This document shows, in pieces, positions 9,273 through 17,978 of a stretch of DNA of 64,000 nt. Both the position numbers and the translations under genes were made by a program. The stretch is from Planctomycetota bacterium (GTDB lineage Bacteria > Planctomycetota > Phycisphaerae > UBA1845 > UTPLA1): contig JAATGM010000055.1 in assembly GCA_015654675.1 (NCBI GenBank), positions 1 to 64,000 on the forward strand. The letters run 5' to 3'. The notes below the pieces were generated by a model that did no database searches, was not told where the DNA came from, and saw only the letters and a list, made by a program, of their open reading frames with translations. Position 1 is the first letter of the stretch. Every line of letters begins with the position of its first letter.

Positions 9273-9662
9273 ATGCCCCAGCAGCCCAAGCAACCCGGCA
9301 AGTCCGCCAAAAAAACTGCAAAAAAGCCCGATTCTCCGCCATCCAGACCTAGCGTCGTCCCTCTAACCGCCGAAGCCATCGCCAAACGGCTTCGGCTCAA
9401 ATCGGCCCGCAAGGCCGAATCCTGGTGCGCCGAGAATGGCATTCCCGCCTTCAACCGCGACGAATGGAAAGCCGCATACGGCGCCGACCCGGGCGGAGCA
9501 GCCGCCGCCCGCTACTACCACCCCGGAATGGTCAATGCCCTGATCGAAGATCACATCATTGAGGAAGAGCGTGCCAAGGAGTCCGCCGCCACCAAGGCCG
9601 CTCAACGCTCCGGCGCCGCACAACCCCCGCCCCCCTTCGACGACGACGGCGACAACTTCTAA
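9273..9662 (+). CDS. Small basic protein with proline-rich ends, unknown function
   Basis: The ATG at 9273 gives 129 aa. The N-terminus is Lys/Pro-rich (MPQQPKQPGKSAKKTAKK). The centre looks folded and helical: LTAEAIAKRLRLKSARKAES, WCAENGIPAFNRDEW, MVNALIEDHIIEEERAKE. The C-terminus is PPPPFDDDGDNF. The central part, with helix-turn-helix-like spacing, could bind DNA, but I do not recognise a family. A TATACT hexamer lies at 9236-9241, about 32 nt upstream, without a good -35. It is the first of two plus-strand genes between minus-strand blocks. Confidence 0.6.
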   Translation: MPQQPKQPGKSAKKTAKKPDSPPSRPSVVPLTAEAIAKRLRLKSARKAESWCAENGIPAFNRDEWKAAYGADPGGAAAARYYHPGMVNALIEDHIIEEERAKESAATKAAQRSGAAQPPPPFDDDGDNF

Positions 9663-9767
9663 TTCTCGCGATCCCGCAAGCGGTGGTCAGGGCCCGGGCA
9701 CGGTCGGGTTCGTCGCAGGTCCCCAAACACTGTCGCGCCCTTATGATCTCCGAAACAGGAGATCTCC

Positions 9768-10073
9768 ATGCCTCACGAAATCTTGGTTGGCCTCAACGTC
9801 ATTGACCCCGTCGGCTACCAGGCCTATCGCGACGCGATGGCCCCCATCCTCGCCGCACACGGCGGAAGTTTCCGCTTTGACTTCACCATCGCCGCGACTC
9901 TGAAGTCCGAGGCCGCGCACCCCATCAACCGCGTCTTCACTCTGGGCTTCAAAGACAAACAAACCAAGGAGGCCTTCTTCGCCAACCCCGACTACCGTCA
10001 GGTCCGCGCCAGGCACTTCGAGCCGTCCGTCAAGGGCTCAACCATCATCGCCGAATACACCCGCGACGGTTGA
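9768..10073 (+). CDS. DUF1330-family protein
   Basis: The 101-aa protein has the ferredoxin-like alpha-beta features of DUF1330: DPVGYQAYRDAMAPILAAHGG at residues 12-32, a central strand LKSEAAHPINRVFTLGF, and FANPDYRQVRARHFEPSVKG, followed by a short strand STIIAEY. Members are about 95-100 aa, act as small dimers like antibiotic-biosynthesis monooxygenase-fold proteins, and have no established reaction. AGGAG lies 8 nt upstream of the ATG. It stands alone between plus- and minus-strand neighbours. Confidence 0.82.
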   Translation: MPHEILVGLNVIDPVGYQAYRDAMAPILAAHGGSFRFDFTIAATLKSEAAHPINRVFTLGFKDKQTKEAFFANPDYRQVRARHFEPSVKGSTIIAEYTRDG

Positions 10074-10249
10074 TCACTCCCCTGCATCGACAGGAATGAT
10101 GAGTTCAGCGCCGTCGTCTCATAGAAGTTCCAGAGCTCCGTATGCTTTGTAGTACCGTCCGTCGCCGCAAGTCCGCCGCTCAAGGAAGTGCGTCGATGCG
10201 ATGCGTTCATTATCTCGTCAGGTGATGCGTACTGAGAAACGAAGGCCTA

Positions 10250-11146
10250 TCAACCGGGTTTGCTCATTAGCACGTCGACCACGCCGCAGATGGCGAAAGC
10301 CACGCTGACCACTCCATTCATCGTGAAGAATGCCAGGTTCACGCGTGACAGGTCGTTCGCACGCACAAGCGATTGCTCGACGATCAGCAGAATCGCCGCT
10401 GCGCCCACGCCGACAAAATAGAAGGCCCCGAGGTGTTCAAAACGTCCCAACGCAACCAGCAGTACGACTGTCCCGGCATGGAACACACGCGAGAGCGCCA
10501 ACGCTATCCCCGCGCCGAATCGTGCCGGAATGCTGAACAGCCCTTCGCGGCGATCGACCGCGATGTCCTGGCAGGCGTAGATGAGGTCGAAACCCGCGAT
10601 CCAGAGCGCAACGGCGGCGGCGAGCATGAGGGCGGGCCAGCCGAGGTCCGCGGGATTGATTGCGATCCACGCGGCGAGCGGTGCGAAGCCGATCGCGAGG
10701 CCGAGAACGAGATGCGCTGCGGCGGTAAAGCGCTTGGCGTAGGAGTAGAACGCGAGCAGCAGGAGCACTGGGGCGGCGAGTGTGAGGGGCCAGCGGTTTT
10801 TGTAATGCAGAAACATCGCGCATGCCGCAACGAAGAAGGCGGCTGACGCGATGGTGAAGGCCCACGCTTGGCCTGATGTGATTTTCCCCGCAGGGATGGG
10901 CCGATTGGCGGTCCTCGGATTGCGAGCGTCAATCACGGCGTCGGCGATGCGGTTGAAAGTCATCGCAAAACTTCTGGCCGCGACCATGCACAGAACGATG
11001 AGGCCAATCTGGCCCCAGGCGGGCACGCCGGCGGGCAACGATCGCGCCGCCAGCATCATGGCGAAAATGGCGAAGGGCAGCGCGAAGATCGAGTGCGAGA
11101 ATTTGATCATCTCGCCCCATGTGCGGACGGTGGCTGAAAGGGTCAT
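10250..11146 (-). CDS. ubiA: UbiA-family polyprenyltransferase (UbiA/MqnP-like)
   Basis: The 298-aa multi-helix protein has both Asp-rich motifs of aromatic prenyltransferases: NRIADAVIDARNPRT near residue 66, followed by NRPIPAG, and DLIYACQDIAVDRREG near residue 187. The family transfers a polyprenyl chain from its diphosphate to 4-hydroxybenzoate or, in the futalosine menaquinone route, to a related acid (MqnP). Planctomycetes mostly make menaquinone, so the MqnP role is attractive but cannot be decided here. The start overlaps the stop of the upstream glycosyltransferase by 4 nt, so the two are translationally coupled. Confidence 0.88.
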   Translation of the reverse strand: MTLSATVRTWGEMIKFSHSIFALPFAIFAMMLAARSLPAGVPAWGQIGLIVLCMVAARSFAMTFNRIADAVIDARNPRTANRPIPAGKITSGQAWAFTIASAAFFVAACAMFLHYKNRWPLTLAAPVLLLLAFYSYAKRFTAAAHLVLGLAIGFAPLAAWIAINPADLGWPALMLAAAVALWIAGFDLIYACQDIAVDRREGLFSIPARFGAGIALALSRVFHAGTVVLLVALGRFEHLGAFYFVGVGAAAILLIVEQSLVRANDLSRVNLAFFTMNGVVSVAFAICGVVDVLMSKPG

Positions 11147-12501
11147 ACGAGGGCGGGTTGGCGCTTGGTAATCGCCTCGCGATAAGTCTGCACGCAGCGC
11201 TCGGCCGAATCGTGCCAGCTCAGCTTGCGAATTTCAAACGAGCCATGCTCGCGGAGGGTTGCCTGGAGCGGCGGATGTCGCAGAACGGCGATGATCTTGT
11301 TCGCCATTTCATTGACATCCCAGAAGTCGACCTTGAGGGCGTGCGTCAGCACTTCGGAGACGCCGCTCTGCTTGCTGATGATGACGGGCACGTCGTGCGC
11401 CATGGCTTCGAGCGGCGCGATGCCGAAGGGTTCGCTGACCGAAGGCATCACATAGAGGTCGGCCATCTTATAGACGCGGGCAACGTCGTCGCCGCGGAGG
11501 AATCCGGTGAAGAGGACTTTATGCCCGATGCCCATTTCGGCGGACAGCTCGATAACTCGGCGCATCATGTCGCCCGAGCCGGCCATGACGAAGCGGACAT
11601 TGTCCATGACGTCGAGGACTTTTTTCGCGGCGGCGATGAAGTACTCCGGACCCTTCTGCATCGTGATGCGGCCGAGGAAGAGGACGATTTTTTCGTCTTT
11701 CGAGATCGGCGGCGGAAGCGGGCCGTTGTTGACGTCGTCGATGGCGTTATAGACGACTTCGATTTTTTCGGGTGGCACACCGTAGCGTGCGACGAGGATA
11801 TTTTTCGTCAGATGGCTGACGGCGATAACGCGCTGGGCAGTGTGAACGCCTTGGCGCTCGTAGTGATAGATGCGCTGGTTGACGTTCTCGCCGGAGCGAT
11901 CGAACTCGGTCGAGTGAACGTGAACGACGAGGGGCTTGCCGGTGGTCGCGGAGATGGCGATTCCGGCGGCGTAGGTCATCCAGTCGTGGGCGTGGATGAC
12001 GTCAAATTGTTCGTTTTGCGCGATCGCAAGGCACATGGCGGCGTAGCGCTCGACCTCGACCATCATGTCGCCGCCGTAGTGTTCACCCGGGCCGGCTGCG
12101 CCGCCGGAGATGAAGCCGAGCATGCCGCCACCCGGACGGAAGGAGCGCGTGGGTTCGGGCTGTCCGACTTCGGTGACGTCGTAGCCGGGTTCGCCGGGGG
12201 TGGTGACCTTTATCTTGCGCGGCGTCGGCGTCGAGTAGGGGAAGAGGGCGGCGTCGACCGTTCGAAACTGGACGTTGGCCATGTTTTCGACGGTGAATTT
12301 CGACTCGTCGGCGGAGGCCTTGCCGCGCGGCGGGGTGACGAGGGTGACGTGCGTGCCTTTGCCGAGGTTCACCGGTCGCGGCAGGACGAAGAGCACCTGC
12401 AGGCCAATGTCGTTCATGGCCTTGGTCAGGCCGAAGCAGGCCGTACCCAGACCGCCGCTGATGAACGGCGGAAACTCCCATCCAAGCATCAAGACTCTCA
12501 T
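11143..12501 (-). CDS. Glycosyltransferase family 4 (glycogen/starch synthase-like)
   Basis: The 452-aa protein begins MRVLMLGWEFPPFISGGLGT, the nucleotide-sugar binding start of GT4/GT5 enzymes. It continues with DVIHAHDWMTYAAGI and LVVHVHSTEFDRSG, then the C-terminal Rossmann half with VLFLGRITMQKGPEYFI and the EX7E signature in SEPFGIAPLEAMAH. A GT-B fold retaining transferase is therefore certain; the acceptor (glycogen, glycan or lipid) is not. A disordered insertion of about 60 residues (PYSTPTPRK...AGPGEHYGG) separates the first helices. It is cotranscribed with the downstream ubiA-like gene, which it overlaps by 4 nt. Confidence 0.9.
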   Translation of the reverse strand: MRVLMLGWEFPPFISGGLGTACFGLTKAMNDIGLQVLFVLPRPVNLGKGTHVTLVTPPRGKASADESKFTVENMANVQFRTVDAALFPYSTPTPRKIKVTTPGEPGYDVTEVGQPEPTRSFRPGGGMLGFISGGAAGPGEHYGGDMMVEVERYAAMCLAIAQNEQFDVIHAHDWMTYAAGIAISATTGKPLVVHVHSTEFDRSGENVNQRIYHYERQGVHTAQRVIAVSHLTKNILVARYGVPPEKIEVVYNAIDDVNNGPLPPPISKDEKIVLFLGRITMQKGPEYFIAAAKKVLDVMDNVRFVMAGSGDMMRRVIELSAEMGIGHKVLFTGFLRGDDVARVYKMADLYVMPSVSEPFGIAPLEAMAHDVPVIISKQSGVSEVLTHALKVDFWDVNEMANKIIAVLRHPPLQATLREHGSFEIRKLSWHDSAERCVQTYREAITKRQPALV

Positions 12502-12584
12502 GGCTGCATCAGACCTTGTCGGCGAAGGGCACCCTGCCGGGTCGAATTGTGCGTTTGCGCCATGGGTCCGTCAAGGCGGGGCGG

Positions 12585-13577
12585 TCAATGTTCGGCTTCG
12601 GCCAACTCGGCGGCGATGGTGATTGATTTGGCCGAGTCTTCGGCTGAGCCCTTGGTCGCCCGGCTGCGATACGTGGTGATGATGACGACGCCGAGGACGA
12701 TGACGGCGGCTGCGTCGAGCATGTGCTTGGTGAGCGGCTCACCGGCGAACATCCAGCCGAGGAGCACGGCGACGATCGGATTGACGTAGGCGTAGGTGCC
12801 GACACGAGCGGGCGTCGAGACCTGGAGGAGCCAGACATAAGCGCTGAAGGCGATGAGCGAGCCGAAGACAATGAGGTAGGCGAGCGAGAGCAGCGACTTG
12901 AGCGAGATGGCTGAGAAGTGAAGTTTGGCCCAGTCACCGGCGAACATGCCGAAGATCGTCAACACGATTCCACCGGCGAGCATTTCCATTGCGGTCGTCA
13001 GCAGCGGCGACTTTGGCAGCGGCGCGTGTCGCGAGTAGATCGAACCGATCGACCACCAGAGGCAGGCGAACGTGAGCACGATCGCGCCAAGAGGGCGGAT
13101 GGCGACGTCGGCCTTGTCGCCGCCGGAGCGGACGAGCAGAACCATTCCGGCGAAACCGACGATGAGTCCGAGGACAACGCCGACCGTTGGGCGCTTGCCT
13201 TTGGGCCGGAGCCAGTCGGTGAGCACCATCCAGAGCGGGACGGTCGCGACCATGAGCGCGGTGACGCCGGAGGAGACGTGTTGCTCGGCCCAGACGACGC
13301 CGCCGTTGCCGCCGAAAAGCAGCAGGATTCCGATGATCGCGGTGGCGCGCCAGTGCTTGACGCTTGGCTTCTCGGCGCCGCGCACGCGGGCATAGATGTA
13401 AAGGATGACGCCGGCGGTGAAGTGCCTGGCGCCGGCCATGAGAAAGGGCGGCATCGAGTCGAGGGCGAAGCGGATGGCGAGATAGGTCGAGCCCCAGATG
13501 AGGTAGACCGCGGCGAAGGCGGCGATGAGGCCGAGGGCGGTTGGCGCGCGGGATTGCAGCGATCGTTCAGCCGGCAT
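12585..13577 (-). CDS. yedA: EamA/DMT-superfamily exporter, YedA-like
   Basis: The 330-aa protein has ten hydrophobic helices in two EamA repeats. The opening VYLIWGSTYLAIRFALDSMPP and LFGGNGGVVWAEQHVSSGV are characteristic of the YedA branch. The second repeat starts near residue 165 and ends GWMFAGEPLTKHMLDAAAVIVLGVVIITTYR. DMT exporters remove metabolites, amino acids or drugs; the substrate is not known here. The start codon lies inside the last 11 nt of the upstream Lrp/AsnC gene, an arrangement that suggests the regulator controls this exporter, as is common for amino-acid exporters. Confidence 0.87.
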   Translation of the reverse strand: MPAERSLQSRAPTALGLIAAFAAVYLIWGSTYLAIRFALDSMPPFLMAGARHFTAGVILYIYARVRGAEKPSVKHWRATAIIGILLLFGGNGGVVWAEQHVSSGVTALMVATVPLWMVLTDWLRPKGKRPTVGVVLGLIVGFAGMVLLVRSGGDKADVAIRPLGAIVLTFACLWWSIGSIYSRHAPLPKSPLLTTAMEMLAGGIVLTIFGMFAGDWAKLHFSAISLKSLLSLAYLIVFGSLIAFSAYVWLLQVSTPARVGTYAYVNPIVAVLLGWMFAGEPLTKHMLDAAAVIVLGVVIITTYRSRATKGSAEDSAKSITIAAELAEAEH

Positions 13578-14049
13578 CTTTCACCTTCTTACCTACCGAA
13601 GCGATGGGCAGCAGGGCTGTTTCCTTCAACGTGTCCAACACGATGGTGGTTCGGGTGGATTGGATTTCGATCATGGCTCCGAACTTTTCGCGGAGGAGGT
13701 GGGTGAGGCCGGCGGTGTCGGCGGTGCGGACTTTGACGAGGTAGCAGTCTTCGCCGGCGACTGAGTGCACTTCGAGGACTTCGGGGATCTTGGCGAGGCG
13801 CTCGCCGATCTTGGTGGCAGCGACGCGCTCGGCGGCGCGGACGAAGATGAAGGCCATGAGGCCGAGGCCGATCGTGGCCGGGTCGATGCGGGTTTCGTAG
13901 GCGGCGATGACGCCGGTGCGTTCGAGCTTGCGGAGGCGCTCAAGGACGGCGGAGGGGGCGAGATCGACGCGGCGGGCGATTTCGACGTTGGTGATACGGG
14001 CGTCTGCCTGAATAATCGACAGGATTTTGACGTCTTTTTCGTCCAACAT
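13567..14049 (-). CDS. Lrp/AsnC-family transcriptional regulator
   Basis: The 160-aa protein starts MLDEKDVKILSIIQADARIT with the AsnC winged helix (about 1-52, SAVLERLRKLERTGVIAAY). It ends with the RAM ligand domain (about 65-140, LEVHSVAGEDCYLVKVRTADT). I chose the ATG at 14049 rather than that at 14058 because a perfect TATAAT lies exactly 7 nt before 14049 and overlaps the upstream ATG, implying a leaderless message. These regulators sense amino acids as octamers. It overlaps the YedA-like exporter by 11 nt and probably regulates it and itself. Confidence 0.88.
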   Translation of the reverse strand: MLDEKDVKILSIIQADARITNVEIARRVDLAPSAVLERLRKLERTGVIAAYETRIDPATIGLGLMAFIFVRAAERVAATKIGERLAKIPEVLEVHSVAGEDCYLVKVRTADTAGLTHLLREKFGAMIEIQSTRTTIVLDTLKETALLPIASVGKKVKDAG

Positions 14050-14056
14050 GCTGTGC

Positions 14057-14062
14057 ATTATA
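14057..14062 (-). promoter_or_regulatory. -10 box TATAAT of the Lrp/AsnC gene
   Basis: A perfect TATAAT on the minus strand is 7 nt upstream of the ATG at 14049. That spacing would put transcription start at or within 1 nt of the start codon. No convincing -35 was found. Confidence 0.6.
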
Positions 14063-14106
14063 GCGAAATACGAATAATCGGCTGTCCGGGTTCGCAAAAA
14101 AAGCGA

Positions 14107-14122
14107 GCGGCGAGGAGGCCGC
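14107..14122 (-). terminator. Possible terminator after the truncated haemoglobin gene
   Basis: On the minus strand a 5-bp stem GCGGC/GCCGC with loop CTCCTC is followed, after TCGC, by seven T (14094-14102 region). The short stem and the 4-nt gap make it weak, but the T run is rare in this GC-rich sequence. Confidence 0.4.
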
Positions 14123-14167
14123 CGTGGACTTCCTCGCCGCACCCCCAGTTTTCGCGGATTCGATGGG

Positions 14168-14644
14168 TCAGGCGCCGACGATCTGGGAGCGGGTCGAGCC
14201 GACGATTGACATAAGCTCGGCCTGTTCCTTGGCGGGAACCTTGAACTTGTTGAGCGAGGCGGTGAGGTCGGCGGCGAGGGCGTTGAACTCGGCGTCGGTG
14301 ATCTGCATGCCTCGATGAACGGACTTCATGGAGCGGCCTTCATATTTCTGCGGGCCGCCGGTGTTGGCGCAGATGAACTCGGTGAGCATTTTCTTGAGGT
14401 GCGCCACGTTTTCCGGCGTGGCGGGCCACTCGGCGGGCGTGCCCTTACGGGTGAAGTTCACCATCGGGTCGCCGGCGGCGCGGTTGACGAAGTCGTCGAC
14501 AACCGCGGTGACGGCCTTCTCACCGCCGAGGCGGTCGTAGAGCGACTTGCCGTCGGCCATTTTCATGGAGCCGCTGGAGTCGCAGGCCAGGGGAGCCAGG
14601 GGGAGCAGAAAGGCGAGAGCGATCAGTTTGGAGGAACGAGTCAT
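14168..14644 (-). CDS. Group I-type truncated haemoglobin with a lipoprotein signal
   Basis: The 158-aa product starts MTRSSKLIALAFLLPLAPLAC, a lipoprotein signal peptide with Cys21 as the lipidation site. The rest is a truncated globin: SLYDRLGGEKAVTAVVDDFV (34-53), DPMVNF, LTEFICANTGGPQKYEG (87-103) and MKSVHRGMQI, in which His110 is the likely proximal haem ligand. The position usually held by Tyr B10 reads FVN here, so the distal pocket may differ. Truncated globins bind O2 or NO; nearly all are cytosolic, so a membrane-anchored exported form is unusual. It is a monocistron, with the repeat-bearing gap upstream. Confidence 0.85.
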   Translation of the reverse strand: MTRSSKLIALAFLLPLAPLACDSSGSMKMADGKSLYDRLGGEKAVTAVVDDFVNRAAGDPMVNFTRKGTPAEWPATPENVAHLKKMLTEFICANTGGPQKYEGRSMKSVHRGMQITDAEFNALAADLTASLNKFKVPAKEQAELMSIVGSTRSQIVGA

Positions 14645-14924
14645 CACAAATTTCTCCGGTTCGAGTACCAACCATCCGTATTACCGCTCCCGACGATCGG
14701 GCCGGCGAACTGATTTTGAATAGACCGAAGGCCGTTCCGATTTTCCGGGTGACGGCCCTCGGCCGCGTCCCTCCAAAGGACACTCCGCATTGCGGTGCTC
14801 GCCCCTTGTGGCCGCGGCGCACGAGGAAAATCGTGCTGTGGTGAGGTGTACGGCTGGTCGGGGCGGTTGGATTTCGGGATTGGGGGAAACCCTAATTGGG
14901 GTTGGCGGCTGGGTGGCGAATTGC
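14645..14924. other. Intergenic region upstream of the globin gene
   Basis: No gene was found. The stretch holds the presumed promoter region of the globin gene and a T/G-rich segment with several TGAGTC/TGAGAC words near 14950 that leads into the repeat element beginning at about 14925. Confidence 0.4.
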
Positions 14925-15297
14925 GATGAGATTTGTGAGACGGACGAGTCTTGAGACGTGAGTCCTGGGTCTTGAGTCTTGGGACGGTGGTGAGATTTGT
15001 GAGATTTGGGGCGGTCCGGTTTGTTTGGTTCTTGTTCAAACGCTCGGCTGCCCGGCCTGTCGCCCGCGATCGGTGATAATGCTGGCGGTGATAAAAGTGA
15101 TAATGAGTGATCATCCGATCAAGGTGGTCGCGCGGGGCGGTATTTGGTTTTCAAAGATCGGTTTGGTTGGGGCAGAACGTGGGCGCGAGCCGCCTGGGCG
15201 GCTGATTGCGCACGGAGACCCCGGATTTCGCGGGTCCGCCGACATAACGGACCACTCGGCTGACCGAATGTTAGGTAGATGTTTTATGAAGTCAAGT
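14925..15297 (+). repeat. Diverged intergenic repeat with GTGATAA words, copy 1
   Basis: This stretch shares ordered blocks with 42430-42797: GGTGAGATT followed by TGAGATTTGGGGCGG, a cluster of GTGATAA words (here four, at 15071-15113, spaced mostly 9-10 nt), TATTTGGTTxTCAAAG, ACCCCGGATT and AAGTCAAG. Both copies have the same orientation on the plus strand and contain no supported gene. The regular spacing of the GTGATAA words resembles binding sites along one face of the helix. Confidence 0.6.
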
Positions 15298-15389
15298 TGC
15301 GGAACTTCATTTCAAGAGGAGCAAGAGCAGGAGTCGGACTGGGAGTAGGCGTAGGAGTAGGAGTATCAGTGGGCGGTTGCGGTCGTGGC
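15298..15389. repeat. Short GGAGTA/GGAGCA simple-sequence tract
   Basis: A purine-rich tract of GGAGTA-like hexamers (about 15318-15371) lies just past the pnkp stop codon. On the pnkp-sense strand it is pyrimidine-rich. No gene is seen. Confidence 0.5.
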
Positions 15390-17978
15390 TCAGAGGCGGG
15401 GGTCGATGGGTTCGGATTCCAGGGCGAGGACGGCGAAGACGCATTCGTGGATTCGGCGGAGGGGTTCGCGGCGGGTGAAGCGGTGGAGGGCTTCGATGCC
15501 GAGGGCGAATTCGCGGATGGCGAGGGCGCGCTTGGCGGCGAGGCCGCGCGAGCGGAGGCGGTCGAGGTTTTCGGGGAGCGAGTATTCGGGGCCGTAGATG
15601 ATGCGGAGGTATTCGCGGCCGCGGCATTTCACGGCGGGCTGGACGATTCCGCGGCGGGCCCGCGCGGTGAAATCGAATGGTTTGACAACCATTCCCTCGC
15701 CGCCGGTCGCGGTCAGGTCTTCCCACCACTGTGCGCCGGCGGCTTCGCTGGCGGCGTCGGTGACGTCGACGATGAGCGAGCGGGTTGCCTGAATGATCTG
15801 CGGATCGGCGGCATTGAGTCGCGCGGCCCAGTTCATGTGCCAGGTATGGTCGCGACTGGCGTGGACCGCGCCCTCGGTAGCGAGGACGTGGAACGGGGCG
15901 AGCTTCAGGTCGTTGATCGATTGGACCGGCCAGCAATAGCCGCGATAGGCGTCGATGTATTTTGACGCGAGCGCGGCGCGGTCGCGGTATCGATCGAGAA
16001 GGGGGCCTGCGTCGGGGGAACGCGCGGCAGCGCGATTGAGCAGTTCGACGGCGGATGCAAGTGCATTCGTTGCGGCGGTTCCGACGGGGGCGTACTGGCG
16101 TTGCAGTAGTTCCTGAGCCTTGGCGGACCAGGGCATCAATTCGCAGTCGAGGCAGACCCAGTCTGTTTCGAGTTCGTCCCACAATCCTGAGTTTGCGATT
16201 GCGGTGCGGACACGGGTCAGGAATTCGGACTCGATGGCCGGATCGGTGAAGAAGCGGCGGCCGGTGCGGGTGAAGCAGACGGCTGGTTCGTCGGATTGGG
16301 TGCCGAAGCGCTTGCGGGCGGCGTCGGCATCGCGGCAGGCGACGACGACGGCGCGCGAGCCCATGTGCTTTTCCTCGCAGATGAGGCGCGGCACGCCTTC
16401 GTGGCGGAAATAGGCAAAGGCCTCGGCCGGGTGCTCAAGCGTGGCCGGCAGCTTGCTCGTTTCGCACGGCGCCATGGTGGGCGGCAAGTAGATGAGCCAC
16501 TTCGGGTCGAGGGCAAAGCGAGTCATGACCTCGAGCGCGGCCAGCGCATTTTCCTCGCGGACCGTGACGTTGCCCGCGAGCGTAGTGTTGATGATTCGCT
16601 TGCCGATCACATCGTCGATGTCGAGGACGTCGTCGTCGATGTGCTGGGCCGGCCGGTCGGGCGCGGCGTCTTCCGGTGGGAGGAAAGGCTTGGCGGGGGT
16701 GCAGTAAGTGTGGCGGGCCGCGACGGAGACCGTTTCTCGCTCCGGGTAGCGCATGGCCGTGAGGCGACCACCGAAGACGCAGCCGGTGTCGATGTTCATC
16801 GTGCGGTTGAGCCATTCGGGTTCGGGCACTGGGGTGTGGCCATAGATGACCATGGCGCGGCCGCGGTACTCGGCGGCCCAGTTGTGACGGACGGGTAGAC
16901 CGAACTCGTCGGTTTCGCCGGTGGTTTCGCCGAACATGGCGAATTCGCGGACGGCTCCGGAACCGCGACCCTGCATCTCTTCTTTCATGCCAGCGTGGGC
17001 GACGACGAGTTCGCCGTTGTCGAAGACGTAATGGCTGACGAGACCATCGAGGAATTCGGCGAGTTCCTTTTCGAATTGCGGGCGGATGGTCGTCGGAATC
17101 GAATCGATTTCGCTGAGCGTCCGGTCGAGGCCGTGAGTGATCTGAACGTCGCGGCCGCGCAACTTGCGCATGAGTTTCATGTCGTGATTGCCGGGGACGC
17201 AGATTGCGTGGCCAGCATCGATCATGGCTTTGACGAGTCGAACGGAGTCGAGGATGCGCGGTCCGCGATCGACCAAATCGCCGACGAAGACCGCCTTACG
17301 ACCCTGCGGGTGCGCGTATAGCGGCGTGCTCCACGGGCTGTCGTTGGAGGGCGACGGATCTTTCTGATAGCCGAGGTTGGTCAGGAGTTCTTCGAGTTCG
17401 TCGCAGCAGCCATGCACGTCGCCGATGATGTCGAACGGACCGTGTTCGTCACGGCGGTTGTTCCAGAGCGGGACGCGCTGAATGGCGGCGGCATCGAAGT
17501 GTTCGAGTGTGTCGAGGACGAAAACGTGGCGAAAGCCCTCGCGCTGCAGGCCACGGAGCGAACGGCGGAGTTGTTGGACTTGCTGACGGATGACGTGGTC
17601 GCCGAAGTTACGATCGGGCCGGGAGGCGTTGCGCTCTTCGCATACGCGCTGCGGGACATTGAGAACGACGGCGACGGGGAGGCAGTGGTGTTTGCGCGCG
17701 AGCGCGACCAGCGGCTTGCGGGATTCGGCCTGGACGTTTGTCGCGTCGACGACGGTGAGTTTGCCGGCGCTGAGACGCTTCGCGGCGATAAAGTGGAGGA
17801 CGTCGAAGGCGTCATTGGTGGCTGACTGCGAATTCTCGTCCTCAGAGACGAGGCCACGGCAGGTGTCGGAAGAGAGGACCTCAGTCGGCTTGAAGTGCTT
17901 ACGCGCGAACGTGGACTTGCCGGAGCCCGACGGGCCGATGAGGACGACCAGCGATAGGTCGGGGATATTCAGTTGCAT
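15390..17978 (-). CDS. pnkp: Bacterial Pnkp: polynucleotide kinase / phosphatase / ligase
   Basis: The 862-aa protein matches the three-domain RNA repair enzyme Pnkp. The kinase (1-170) has the P-loop GPSGSGKST at residue 14. The metallophosphatase (about 180-460) has DIIGDVHGCCDELEELL, FVGDLVDRGP, GNHD and HAGM. The ligase-type adenylyltransferase (about 490-862) has EEKHMGSR with the nucleophilic Lys, DCELMPWS and EGMVVKP, ending PAVKCRGREYLRIIYGPEY. It heals 5'-OH and 2',3'-cyclic phosphate ends and, with Hen1, seals RNA. The start ATG at 17978 lies inside hen1 (10-nt overlap), so the two are cotranslated. Length agrees with the known Clostridium thermocellum protein (about 870 aa). Confidence 0.93.
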   Translation of the reverse strand: MQLNIPDLSLVVLIGPSGSGKSTFARKHFKPTEVLSSDTCRGLVSEDENSQSATNDAFDVLHFIAAKRLSAGKLTVVDATNVQAESRKPLVALARKHHCLPVAVVLNVPQRVCEERNASRPDRNFGDHVIRQQVQQLRRSLRGLQREGFRHVFVLDTLEHFDAAAIQRVPLWNNRRDEHGPFDIIGDVHGCCDELEELLTNLGYQKDPSPSNDSPWSTPLYAHPQGRKAVFVGDLVDRGPRILDSVRLVKAMIDAGHAICVPGNHDMKLMRKLRGRDVQITHGLDRTLSEIDSIPTTIRPQFEKELAEFLDGLVSHYVFDNGELVVAHAGMKEEMQGRGSGAVREFAMFGETTGETDEFGLPVRHNWAAEYRGRAMVIYGHTPVPEPEWLNRTMNIDTGCVFGGRLTAMRYPERETVSVAARHTYCTPAKPFLPPEDAAPDRPAQHIDDDVLDIDDVIGKRIINTTLAGNVTVREENALAALEVMTRFALDPKWLIYLPPTMAPCETSKLPATLEHPAEAFAYFRHEGVPRLICEEKHMGSRAVVVACRDADAARKRFGTQSDEPAVCFTRTGRRFFTDPAIESEFLTRVRTAIANSGLWDELETDWVCLDCELMPWSAKAQELLQRQYAPVGTAATNALASAVELLNRAAARSPDAGPLLDRYRDRAALASKYIDAYRGYCWPVQSINDLKLAPFHVLATEGAVHASRDHTWHMNWAARLNAADPQIIQATRSLIVDVTDAASEAAGAQWWEDLTATGGEGMVVKPFDFTARARRGIVQPAVKCRGREYLRIIYGPEYSLPENLDRLRSRGLAAKRALAIREFALGIEALHRFTRREPLRRIHECVFAVLALESEPIDPRL

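Noticed and set aside
11119-12789. Plus-strand open frame of about 556 codons over the GT4 gene
   Set aside because: Antisense to a well-supported glycosyltransferase; composition dominated by Gly, Val and Asp with no known motif.
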